A DNA stretch of 64,000 nucleotides from CAJBVG01 sp943371425 (GTDB lineage Bacteria > Bacteroidota > Bacteroidia > Sphingobacteriales > Sphingobacteriaceae): contig CALRUR010000013.1 of NCBI GenBank assembly GCA_943371425.1, positions 1-64,000 on the forward strand, given 5' to 3'. Each line of letters opens with the position of its first letter. Within the stretch, counting starts at the first letter, position 1. The position numbers and the translations under genes are program-made. Shown here one piece after another: positions 39,908 through 47,689 of the stretch. A model generated the notes under the pieces. It made no database searches, had not been told where the DNA came from, and saw nothing but the letters and a program-made list of their open reading frames with translations.

Positions 39908-39934
39908 AAACCCGGTCTTAGGATCGGGTTTTTT
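39908..39934 (+). terminator. Intrinsic terminator, overlapping the GIY-YIG stop
   Basis: AAACCCGGTC (39908-39917) pairs with GATCGGGTTT (39922-39931) around a TTAG loop; a T run follows on the plus strand and a shorter one on the minus strand, so it may serve either direction. Confidence 0.7.
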
Positions 39935-40307
39935 AATTAATGGATTCTGTAAGTTCTTTCACCATTTCTTCCATAATTATAGCTTCAGATAAATCAGTCC
40001 ATTCCTGATTAAATAAGCGAATCATTTTTTCTTTTTGGGCGCGTGTCCATTTGCTTACAAATCGATACCTGTCTTTCGCTTGGAATACATCAGCGTATTC
40101 TTCAAAATATACCAAACGAAACGGCGAAATTTCTTCGTGATTAAACAAATTATCGTGTTCATTCCTACAAGATTTAGCAAATCTGTAAATGTCGTCTGTT
40201 AGCCCTACAATAATTGCAGATCTGTTCGAATTGGTAATAAAATAAAGGTATTTGGAAGGATAAACTGGACCTTTACTTAACTCATTCCATTGTGTTTCGA
40301 TAACCAT
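39933..40307 (-). CDS. GIY-YIG-like nuclease-fold protein (divergent)
   Basis: 124 residues. The N-terminal YLYFITNSNRSAIIVGLTDDIYRFA takes the place of the GIY-YIG motif. The middle has RLVYFEEYADVFQAKDRYRFVSKWTRAQKEKMIRLFNQEWTDLS, which is clearly the UvrC/Slx1-like family helix and NPEW-type ending. The GIY and YIG triplets are degenerate, so nuclease activity is doubtful. Divergent from the S24 repressor, with 87 bp between the starts, suggesting possible shared control. Confidence 0.75.
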   Translation of the reverse strand: MVIETQWNELSKGPVYPSKYLYFITNSNRSAIIVGLTDDIYRFAKSCRNEHDNLFNHEEISPFRLVYFEEYADVFQAKDRYRFVSKWTRAQKEKMIRLFNQEWTDLSEAIIMEEMVKELTESIN

Positions 40308-40394
40308 AGCTAAAAAATTTAGTTTGATATTTAATTATTTTTACTAATTTTATATGCAATAATACTAATAATTTTAGCATTTCAAAATAAAAAC

Positions 40395-41180
40395 ATGAAA
40401 AAAATTAGCGCAAACATCCGATTTCTTAGAAAAAAGAATAACCTAACTCAGCAAGAATTTGCAGACGCAATAGGTATTAAACGCTCAATGATTGGGGCAT
40501 ATGAGGAAGATCGTGCCAGTCCGAAAATGGATAATATGAAATCAATTGCTAATTATTTTGGCATTAGTGTAGATGAATTAGTTTCTGAACGAATTACAGA
40601 TAAATGGTTAGCCGAACGCGAAACTCGTTTAGAAAAAGAAAAAGAGATAAAAGCTGGTAATCTTAGGGTATTGAGTATTACCGTTGATAAAGATGATAAC
40701 GAAAATATAGAGCTAGTACCTGTAAAAGCAAGTGCTGGTTATATTAATGGGTATGCCGACCCAGAATTTGTACGCGAATTACCAAAATTTCATTTACCCA
40801 TGTTGCAAGGTGGCACCTTCCGTGCATTTGAAATAAAAGGAGATTCTATGTTACCTATTCAACCAGGCAGTATTGTGGTTGGTGAATATGTTGACGATTG
40901 GAAATCGCTAAAATCTAATGAAACCTATGTGGTGGTAAGTAAAAACGATGGCATTGTATATAAGCGTGTGGTAAATAAATTAAAAGACCAAAAATCATTG
41001 GTGTTAAAATCCGATAACAAATCGTACGAGCCCTATCCTATTCCAGCAGATGATGTAATGGAAATATGGAAAGCAAAAGCATATATCAGCATGTCATTCC
41101 CCGAACCAGAACAAGAAATGAGTATTAGCCAATTAACTAGTATAATGATGGAAATGCAGAAGAAAATAAATAATATTTAG
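40395..41180 (+). CDS. LexA/CI-like repressor: XRE HTH plus S24 peptidase domain
   Basis: 261 residues. N-terminal HTH (about 5-60: IRFLRKKNNLTQQEFADAIGIKRSMIGAYEEDRASPKM). A linker of about 50 residues follows, then an S24 domain (about 135-230) with the serine in FEIKGDSMLP and the lysine region in YKRVVNKL. This architecture belongs to self-cleaving or ligand-responsive repressors, including those of prophages, though many Bacteroidota carry a chromosomal copy. A C-terminal helix (SISQLTSIMMEMQKKINNI) may aid oligomerisation. The stop TAG is the first unit of a heptamer array. Confidence 0.88.
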   Translation: MKKISANIRFLRKKNNLTQQEFADAIGIKRSMIGAYEEDRASPKMDNMKSIANYFGISVDELVSERITDKWLAERETRLEKEKEIKAGNLRVLSITVDKDDNENIELVPVKASAGYINGYADPEFVRELPKFHLPMLQGGTFRAFEIKGDSMLPIQPGSIVVGEYVDDWKSLKSNETYVVVSKNDGIVYKRVVNKLKDQKSLVLKSDNKSYEPYPIPADDVMEIWKAKAYISMSFPEPEQEMSISQLTSIMMEMQKKINNI

Positions 41181-41251
41181 AGGTTAGATATTAGTCGTTA
41201 GTCGTTAGACCGTCTAACGACTAATGACTAATATCTAAAGACTAATAACTA
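41178..41251. repeat. Back-to-back TAG heptamer arrays forming a 27-bp palindrome
   Basis: Plus strand: five units from the repressor stop codon at 41178. Minus strand: six units from the MgtE stop codon at 41251. Arms 41184-41210 and 41212-41238 pair over 27 bp with a single G-T mismatch and a one-base loop. Confidence 0.95.
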
Positions 41252-42598
41252 TAAAAGAAAATACGAGCCTAGTCCTAGTATCAATAAAAAGCCAAGGGTA
41301 TCAGTAAATGCGGTTAAAATAATAGAGGATGCAACGGCTGGGTCGAAGCCTAATTTTTCTAGAATAATAGGAATCGATGCTCCTGTAATACCAGCTATTA
41401 CAAGGTTTCCGAACATTGCCAAAAACACCACCACTCCTAATAATGGAGAGTGATTATTAAATACAGCAACTAATGAAACAACAACACCAAAAACTAAACC
41501 ATTAATAATACCAACCAATACTTCTTTTTTAATTGTTTCTAACACTTTAGAATCTGGTAAAGTGTTTAAGGATATACGACGTATGGTAACAGCTAATGCT
41601 TGCACACCTGCGTTACCACCTAAACCCGCAATAATAGGCATGAAGGTAGCCAATAAGGTTATTTTTTGTATGGTTGGTTGATAAAAATAGATTACAGAAC
41701 TGGCTATAAATGCAGTTACAGTATTAACCATTAACCAAGGCACCCTACTTTTAACAGCATCTTTCCAATTACCACTTAATTCCTCTTCGTCAGATACGTT
41801 TGCTATTTTTAAGATGTCTTCAGTAGTCTCTTCCTCTAAAACATCAATTACATCGTCAAAAGAAATAACACCCAATAATTTCATCTCTTTATCTACTACC
41901 GGAATACCTGGTAAATTATATTGAGAAAGTAATTGTGCTACTTCTTCCTGATCAGTATCAGTAAATACATAAATTAAATTTTCGTCCAATAATTCAACTA
42001 TTTGAATTTGTGGCTTCGCTTTAATTAAGTTTTTTAAACTTACCGTACCAATTAATCTGTTTTCATCATTAACTACATAAATAGCGTAGAAATTTTCTAT
42101 TTCTTCAGATTGGTTCGCTACTTCTTCGAGGGCGTCTCGTTTGTTTTGGGCAAAATTTATTTTAATAAACTCTGTCGACATTAAACCGCCGGCAGAATCT
42201 TCACTATAAGTTAAGAGCTTTCGTATTTCTGATGCATCTTCTTCATCAATATTCTCTAATATCTCTTCTCTTTTTTCTTCAGAAAGTTGAGACACAATAT
42301 CGGTTGCATCGTCATAAGAAAGCTCTTCAACAATATTTGTTACTAAATCAGTGTTTAGACTGGCTAATAGATTCTCAGGATGCGATTCTGGATCCATCTC
42401 TGATATAGCTTCAGATGCAACATCTATTGGCAATAAGCCAATAACAATCTTTCTTTTTTTATCTTTTAATAAATCTAATATTTTAGCAATTTCTGAAGGA
42501 TGTAACTCCTCTAAAAACAAACGCAATTCTTGCTCAGAACCTTCTAAAAGGTCCTCGATTTTCTCCAAATCAAACAAGATGTCATCGCGTTGCTTCAT
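41249..42598 (-). CDS. mgtE: Magnesium transporter MgtE
   Basis: 449 residues, Mg2+-selective channel of the inner membrane. N-terminal superhelical Mg-sensing domain (about 1-130), two CBS domains (about 135-255), plug helix, then five transmembrane helices (about 280-449). The pore-region motif is PIIAGLGGNAGVQALAVTIRRI. It starts 6 bp after the stop of the lipoprotein gene at 42605, so the two are very likely cotranscribed. The stop codon is the first unit of a heptamer array. Confidence 0.95.
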   Translation of the reverse strand: MKQRDDILFDLEKIEDLLEGSEQELRLFLEELHPSEIAKILDLLKDKKRKIVIGLLPIDVASEAISEMDPESHPENLLASLNTDLVTNIVEELSYDDATDIVSQLSEEKREEILENIDEEDASEIRKLLTYSEDSAGGLMSTEFIKINFAQNKRDALEEVANQSEEIENFYAIYVVNDENRLIGTVSLKNLIKAKPQIQIVELLDENLIYVFTDTDQEEVAQLLSQYNLPGIPVVDKEMKLLGVISFDDVIDVLEEETTEDILKIANVSDEEELSGNWKDAVKSRVPWLMVNTVTAFIASSVIYFYQPTIQKITLLATFMPIIAGLGGNAGVQALAVTIRRISLNTLPDSKVLETIKKEVLVGIINGLVFGVVVSLVAVFNNHSPLLGVVVFLAMFGNLVIAGITGASIPIILEKLGFDPAVASSIILTAFTDTLGFLLILGLGSYFLL

Positions 42599-42604
42599 TC
42601 TATC

Positions 42605-43216
42605 TTATTCTTGAACTTTTACATCCACTGTTATTGCTCTAGAAATAGCATCAACATTGTTTATAGCTCTAACATGGTATGCGCCTAATTTGCCCGTTAC
42701 CGTTTTAAAACCTACTACATCTCCAACTTTTAGCTTAGTAATTTTAGTTGCCGTTACATTAGAATCTAATTCATTAATTAATAAAGAATCATTCATCATG
42801 TTAATAAAGGCCGAAGGGGAAGTATTTAATTTTAAGAACAAGGTATTATTCTTAATTGTCCAAGTTTTTACTGTTTTGTGTGGATTTTGATCATCGGGTT
42901 TATTAAATACCACATCATTTGGAGAAGCAATTACACTCGAATCGTTTGTTTGTGAACCAAAATAATAGATGAAATCTATTTTGGGTTGATTAATGGTTAA
43001 CCCTGCTCCTGCAGTAAAGTAAATAGAATCTTCTGATGTAGCATAAAAACTGCCCAACGAACTATTAGTTTGTCCGCCTAATAACTTCACTTCATATGAA
43101 GCTAAAGTGGTATAAACAGGTCCTGTTGGTGTTTTAGTATCATCTTCTTCTGTACAAGCTACAAATATTGAGCTTGATAAAGAGACCATTAATAATGTTT
43201 TGATATATCTTTTCAT
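42605..43216 (-). CDS. Lipoprotein, family C, copy 1
   Basis: 203 residues of unknown function. Lipobox FVAC (Cys20) followed by acidic EEDD and a Thr/Pro linker. Family C blocks: LGGQTNSSLGSFYAT, IDFIYYFGSQTNDSSVIASPND, KTWTIKNNT and the C-terminal VGFKTVTGKLGAYHV...ITVDVKVQE. Two paralogues lie directly upstream. Unlike them it lacks a terminator and runs into mgtE after 6 bp. Likely outer-membrane or periplasmic anchored. Confidence 0.75.
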   Translation of the reverse strand: MKRYIKTLLMVSLSSSIFVACTEEDDTKTPTGPVYTTLASYEVKLLGGQTNSSLGSFYATSEDSIYFTAGAGLTINQPKIDFIYYFGSQTNDSSVIASPNDVVFNKPDDQNPHKTVKTWTIKNNTLFLKLNTSPSAFINMMNDSLLINELDSNVTATKITKLKVGDVVGFKTVTGKLGAYHVRAINNVDAISRAITVDVKVQE

Positions 43217-43246
43217 ACTTGTAAGATTAGAAACCGAAGGTAAAAA

Positions 43247-43272
43247 AAAAGAGCCCTAAAAAGGGCTCTTTT
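43247..43272 (-). terminator. Terminator after lipoprotein C copy 2
   Basis: AAAAGAGCCC (43247-43256) pairs with GGGCTCTTTT (43263-43272); A/T runs on both sides. Nearly the same hairpin as 43945-43972. Confidence 0.85.
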
Positions 43273-43294
43273 TTTATTATTTTTTTAAGAAATA

Positions 43295-43906
43295 TTATTT
43301 CTGAACTTTAACTTCAAAGGTAATTGTACGATTTGATGGAACCGTACCTCCGATGGAGTTAACTTTAAACATCCCAATTTTACCTTTACTCGTTTTAAAT
43401 GCAACAATTCTATCAGGAGTAAGTGAAGGCACTAAAGTTAAATTAAAACTCGCAGAATCTAATTTGGTAAATATCGAGTCGTTTTTAACCGAATCATATT
43501 TTGCTTGACTTATACTTAACGACGAAAATAAAGTTGGATTTTTTATCGACCAATTTGCCAATGAAGAATTATTAGCATGTGCAAAAAGAACTGTAGCATC
43601 ATTTGGTGCTCCAATTGAAGCCATATTAGTACCTCCATAAAAATAAACAAAGTCTACTTTTGATTGAAGTACTGTGCTAGCACTGGTTTCTACAGACTTA
43701 AATACCAAAGCCGTATCAGTTCCATAAAAACTTCCTAAACTTGCATTTTCTTGCCCGCCTAAAGTTACATTCGTTTTAGTTTTAATTTCTCCGTACACAA
43801 TTGGTGTTGGTGTAGGAGTTGGATCTACTTCTTCGTCTTTTGTACAAGCAACTAATACTATGCTCATAAAGGCAATAATGCCTAAAATACTAAGTTTATT
43901 TTTCAT
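43295..43906 (-). CDS. Lipoprotein, family C, copy 2
   Basis: 203 residues. Lipobox VLVAC (Cys21), then KDEEVD and a TPTPTP linker. Family C blocks: LGGQENASLGSFYGT, VDFVYFYGGTNMASIGAPND, ANWSIKNPT and VAFKTSKGKIGMFKV...ITFEVKVQK. It has its own terminator, so it may be a monocistronic unit. Function unknown. Confidence 0.75.
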   Translation of the reverse strand: MKNKLSILGIIAFMSIVLVACTKDEEVDPTPTPTPIVYGEIKTKTNVTLGGQENASLGSFYGTDTALVFKSVETSASTVLQSKVDFVYFYGGTNMASIGAPNDATVLFAHANNSSLANWSIKNPTLFSSLSISQAKYDSVKNDSIFTKLDSASFNLTLVPSLTPDRIVAFKTSKGKIGMFKVNSIGGTVPSNRTITFEVKVQK

Positions 43907-43944
43907 TTGTTTTGGTTTGTTTTAGTTAAAAGCTGTAAAATAAA

Positions 43945-43972
43945 AAAAAGAGCCCATAAATGGGCTCTTTTT
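43945..43972 (-). terminator. Terminator after lipoprotein C copy 3
   Basis: AAAAAGAGCCCA (43945-43956) pairs with TGGGCTCTTTTT (43961-43972), a 12-bp stem with a TAAA loop. Confidence 0.88.
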
Positions 43973-43992
43973 AAAAAAAATATTTTCGAAAA

Positions 43993-44607
43993 TTATTTTT
44001 GAACTTTTACATCCACTGTGATGTAATCAGCGTTTGAATTATTCTCAATAATTGTTACAACTTTTAAGAAACCTTGTTTGTTTTTAACAGTTTTAAATGC
44101 AATAACATCACCAACTGCTAAATCTGTTGCATCTGTTAATGCAGATCCAATAGCTGAAGCTGTATATAATTTTGTTAATGTTGAATCTGCAGAAATTGTA
44201 TTGAAGATATCAGCTGTTAAAATTGTAGCTCTCAATTCTGTATTATTCTTTTTAGTCCAAGTTTGTAAACCTGTAGTAGGGTTATCAAAAATAGTAGCAG
44301 CATCTGCATCAGTTGGGTTTGCAATAGTAGCTTTATTTGTAGCACCGTAGTAATACACTAAATCAACTAATGAATCATTAGCTTTTGCTTGCGCTTGAGT
44401 GTAAACTGTTCCATTTGAAGTAGCAAAGAAACTACCAGCTGAGTTATTAGTTTGATCACCAAATATTTTTGCAGTGTAAGTGTTTATACCTGCATCTGTT
44501 GGAGTTGGAGTTGGAGTTGGAGTAGTATCTTCGTCTTCTGTACAAGAAGTAAAACCGATTGAAACTGCTAAACCTACTAATAACAATAATTTAAAGTTCT
44601 TTTTCAT
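43993..44607 (-). CDS. Lipoprotein, family C, copy 3
   Basis: 204 residues. Lipobox FTSC (Cys22), then TEDEDTT and a TPTPTPTPT linker encoded by a 6-nt direct repeat (GGAGTT on the plus strand). Family C blocks: FGDQTNNSAGSFFAT, VDLVYYYGATNKATIANPTD, QTWTKKNNT and IAFKTVKNKQGFLKV...ITVDVKVQK. The in-frame hexamer could vary linker length by slippage without a frameshift. Function unknown. Confidence 0.75.
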   Translation of the reverse strand: MKKNFKLLLLVGLAVSIGFTSCTEDEDTTPTPTPTPTDAGINTYTAKIFGDQTNNSAGSFFATSNGTVYTQAQAKANDSLVDLVYYYGATNKATIANPTDADAATIFDNPTTGLQTWTKKNNTELRATILTADIFNTISADSTLTKLYTASAIGSALTDATDLAVGDVIAFKTVKNKQGFLKVVTIIENNSNADYITVDVKVQK

Positions 44608-44698
44608 AATTTTTGTTGGTTGATTAATGATTTTTTATTTGTCACAAAACTAACATAATTTAGTGTAGAAATCAAAAAAAATGCTTCTTTTTTTAGTA

Positions 44699-45265
44699 TT
44701 AACTTAATATTAAGTACTGTTTTGCATTTGGGCCAGTATTAAATAAGAGGTCGATTATGGATAAATTCTCTATAAAATCAATTTTATTACTAAATACCTG
44801 AATGTATTGTTTGTTGATTATTAATGTATTATAGTCCTTCACTTCAATTTTATCTTCTCTATTTACTACTGGAGCTTCTTGTACCTTCAATAAGGTTAAT
44901 ATTACTTTAACTAGCTCATAATTAAACTCCCACAAATACTCATAACTTGGTTTTTTATATAATTCTTTAAATTTATCCTCATAATATTCAAAATAAGCTG
45001 ATCGCCTGTAAGCAGATTCGAAACTTTTCCAATGTTGTTTTAACCACGATTCTGAATATGAAATACGTATATTTTCGAATTTTCTTTCACCTGGCTCTAA
45101 TTTAACGGTAGGGATGCTTAATACCATTTTACCATTTGGCCCAACAATTTCGGTCCTATTTCTAAAGGTTTGTCGGTGATAAATATCGTTTAAGTGAAAA
45201 ATAAACTCCTTGTTATGTAGCAGTTCCTGAAAATATGCAATATTAGGTAAGTAATTTATATGCAT
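44699..45265 (-). CDS. WbqC-family protein
   Basis: 188 residues. Starts MHINYLPNIAYFQELL, close to the family's N-terminal QP.Y.P...YF motif, so little if anything is missing. Continues FHLNDIYHRQTFRNRTEIVGPNGKMVLSIPTV and SWLKQHWKSFESAYRRSAYFEYYEDKFKELY. WbqC proteins occur in polysaccharide loci and in Bacteroidota cores and may make a modified sugar; the reaction is not settled. Divergent from the GWxTD gene. Confidence 0.85.
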   Translation of the reverse strand: MHINYLPNIAYFQELLHNKEFIFHLNDIYHRQTFRNRTEIVGPNGKMVLSIPTVKLEPGERKFENIRISYSESWLKQHWKSFESAYRRSAYFEYYEDKFKELYKKPSYEYLWEFNYELVKVILTLLKVQEAPVVNREDKIEVKDYNTLIINKQYIQVFSNKIDFIENLSIIDLLFNTGPNAKQYLILS

Positions 45266-45351
45266 GTATAATTGACATTAAATAGACATTTGTATTAGTA
45301 GAAAATCAATTGAAAGCGTAAATTTACATTAGTTTGTTTAATTTTAACATC

Positions 45352-46800
45352 ATGAAAAAAATATTATTGATATGTACCTTGGCAATATTTGTATTACCAT
45401 TTACATCTGAAGCGAAGAAATTAAAAGCATATTTATCATATTATACTTTTAATACTCCAGAACAAGAACCTTATTTAGAAACACATATTTCTATTAATGG
45501 AAATTCAGTTAAGTTTTCTAAAAACAAGAAAAACCTATATCAAGGCAGCGTTGGTATTACAATGCTTATTAAACAAGGCGATAACATTATTTCTGCCGAA
45601 AGGTATAATATATTAAGTCCAGAACTAACAGACACCCTAACTGTTAATTCCAATTTTATTGATCAAAAAAGATATAAACTAAAAAATGGTAAGTACTCTT
45701 TTGAATTAACGATTGTAGATAATGGTGATGAAAAAAATGCAGAAGTTGTAAAACAAGATTTTGAAATTAATTATGAGAATAATAAAATTGCCATATCGGA
45801 TATACTTTTATTAGAATCTTATAAAAAAGCAAGCAACAACCAACAATTTAACCGCAATGGGTTCGAAATGATGCCATTTGTGAATAATTTCTTACCTACC
45901 AATGTTTCCAAATTGATTTTTTATGCAGAGGTATACAATACTCAAATTGCAAAACCTAATGAATATCTACTATTAAGCTATTACATACAAAACGCATCTG
46001 GTTCTAATAAACTTTCTAATTACACACAAAATAAAAAAGTGTTAGCGAAAGATGTCATCGTACAATTAAATGAATTTGATATTTCATTATTGCCTAGCGG
46101 GAGTTATTACATCATAATTGAAGTGAGAGATAGAAATAATACTATCATAGCCTCTAAAAGCAACTTTTTCCAGAGAAGTAATAAATCATTATCTGGTGAC
46201 ATCTCTTCTATTTCGGGGATCGCATTCGACAATTCTTTTGCAGCAAAATATTCTAAAGAAGAAATGATTGAAAATATTAAATGCCTTGCTCCTATTTCAA
46301 TACAACAAGAATTAGATTATGCAAAAACATTGTTGGCAAATAACGATGAAACCTTAATGCGCCAATATTTAATATACTTTTGGGAAAAACGAAATCCTGG
46401 AGAATCTGCAATTAAATGGGCCGAATACGAAGAACAAGTTAAAATCGTAAATGCTAAATTTAGTTCTCCTTTTACAAAAGGATATGCTACTGATAGAGGT
46501 ATTGTATTTTTAAAATATGGCGCTCCAAATAATATTCGTTTTAATGATATGGACAACCAAGCTTATCCTTACGAAATTTGGCAGTATTTTAAAATCAAAA
46601 CTTTCTCTAACCGTAAATTTGTGTTTTTTAGTCCAGATAATATTAGAAACGAGATGGTGTTATTACATTCAAATTTAACAGGTGAACGTAACGACCCTCA
46701 ATGGAAATACAAAATTATGGCTAGAACAATGAAATACGACGACGATAATACAGATTCGGACTATTATGGAAAGCGATTAGATCAAGACTTTAATGAATAG
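45352..46800 (+). CDS. GWxTD-domain protein
   Basis: 482 residues from the ATG at 45352; a TTG-initiated longer frame is less likely. Signal peptide (hydrophobic about 4-18). The C-terminal third holds the GWxTD domain: PFTKGYATDRGIVFLKYGAPNNI, then YPYEIWQYFKI and FVFFSPDN. Common in Bacteroidota; function unknown, possibly cell-envelope surveillance or secretion. The acyltransferase gene overlaps its end by 8 nt. Confidence 0.85.
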   Translation: MKKILLICTLAIFVLPFTSEAKKLKAYLSYYTFNTPEQEPYLETHISINGNSVKFSKNKKNLYQGSVGITMLIKQGDNIISAERYNILSPELTDTLTVNSNFIDQKRYKLKNGKYSFELTIVDNGDEKNAEVVKQDFEINYENNKIAISDILLLESYKKASNNQQFNRNGFEMMPFVNNFLPTNVSKLIFYAEVYNTQIAKPNEYLLLSYYIQNASGSNKLSNYTQNKKVLAKDVIVQLNEFDISLLPSGSYYIIIEVRDRNNTIIASKSNFFQRSNKSLSGDISSISGIAFDNSFAAKYSKEEMIENIKCLAPISIQQELDYAKTLLANNDETLMRQYLIYFWEKRNPGESAIKWAEYEEQVKIVNAKFSSPFTKGYATDRGIVFLKYGAPNNIRFNDMDNQAYPYEIWQYFKIKTFSNRKFVFFSPDNIRNEMVLLHSNLTGERNDPQWKYKIMARTMKYDDDNTDSDYYGKRLDQDFNE

Positions 46801-47689
46801 TATTTTCTCCTACCTAGGTGTATTTTTTATACACCTGGTGTCTTATTTACCTTTCAGAATCCTCTATTTTTTAAGTGACTTTTTCTACTTATTAATATAC
46901 CATGTGGTTGGATATAGACGAAAAGTAGTGTATCAAAATTTAAAAAATGCATTTCCTGAGTTAACTGAATCACAGCGTAAAACCATTGAGAAAAAATTCT
47001 ATCATCATTTATGCGACGTTTTTTTAGAAACTACCAAATTAGTATCGTTTACAGAATCTGAGTTAAAGAAACGAGTAAAGATTAAAAATTCTGAACGGTT
47101 TTACGAGTTAATAAAAGAAGGCCGAAACATTAGTGTTGTATTTGGTCATTACCACAACTGGGAATGGTTTGCACAAGCCTTACCCATTTATACACCAATT
47201 ACAACATATGGTATATACAAACCGCTACACAACAAAATATTCGACAAACTATTTTATAATATGCGTACAAGGCATGGCATAGTGGCCTTGCCAATGCAAA
47301 CTTCTATGCGTACACTTATAAAAAATAGTTCTACACAATTTAGCATTGCAATTATAGCCGACCAAACTCCTACTAGTTCTGATACAAATTATTGGACTAC
47401 CTTTTTAAACCAAGCAACACCTGTATTTATGGGTACAGAAAAAATATCAAAGCATTTTAATAGCGTGGTTGTATTTATGGATATTGAACAAGTAAAAAGA
47501 GGATATTTAGAGTTTGAATTCGTAGTTTTAGCAGAAAATAGTAGCGACTTAAAAGAGTTTGAAATTACTGAACTACATACCCGTTACTTAGAAAAAAGAA
47601 TAAAAGAAAAACCTGAATTTTGGTTATGGTCGCATAGAAGATGGAAACATAAGCCCACTGATGCGATTAAGTTAAAATATAATTTATAA
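46793..47689 (+). CDS. Lysophospholipid/lipid A acyltransferase (LpxL/HtrB family)
   Basis: 298 residues. N-terminal membrane anchor (about 5-40) and the LpxL-type core: FGHYHNWEWFA (His with an acidic partner), MRTRHGIVALPMQTSMRTLIK, AIIADQTPTSSDTNYWTTFLNQATPVFMGTEKI. It probably acylates lipid A or ornithine-lipid precursors at the inner membrane. Starts within the GWxTD gene and overlaps the glycosyltransferase by 1 nt (TAATG), forming a three-gene envelope operon. Confidence 0.9.
   Translation: MNSIFSYLGVFFIHLVSYLPFRILYFLSDFFYLLIYHVVGYRRKVVYQNLKNAFPELTESQRKTIEKKFYHHLCDVFLETTKLVSFTESELKKRVKIKNSERFYELIKEGRNISVVFGHYHNWEWFAQALPIYTPITTYGIYKPLHNKIFDKLFYNMRTRHGIVALPMQTSMRTLIKNSSTQFSIAIIADQTPTSSDTNYWTTFLNQATPVFMGTEKISKHFNSVVVFMDIEQVKRGYLEFEFVVLAENSSDLKEFEITELHTRYLEKRIKEKPEFWLWSHRRWKHKPTDAIKLKYNL

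Noticed and set aside
39841..39938. tRNA or known riboswitch
   Set aside because: No acceptor/T-loop pattern or known aptamer core could be found; only hairpins consistent with termination.
40395..41180. Prophage repressor marking a phage region
   Set aside because: No phage structural, integrase or replication genes flank it; neighbours are housekeeping genes.
44480..44530. Phase-variable switch in the TPTPTP linker
   Set aside because: The repeat unit is 6 nt, so copy-number change keeps the frame; only linker length would vary.
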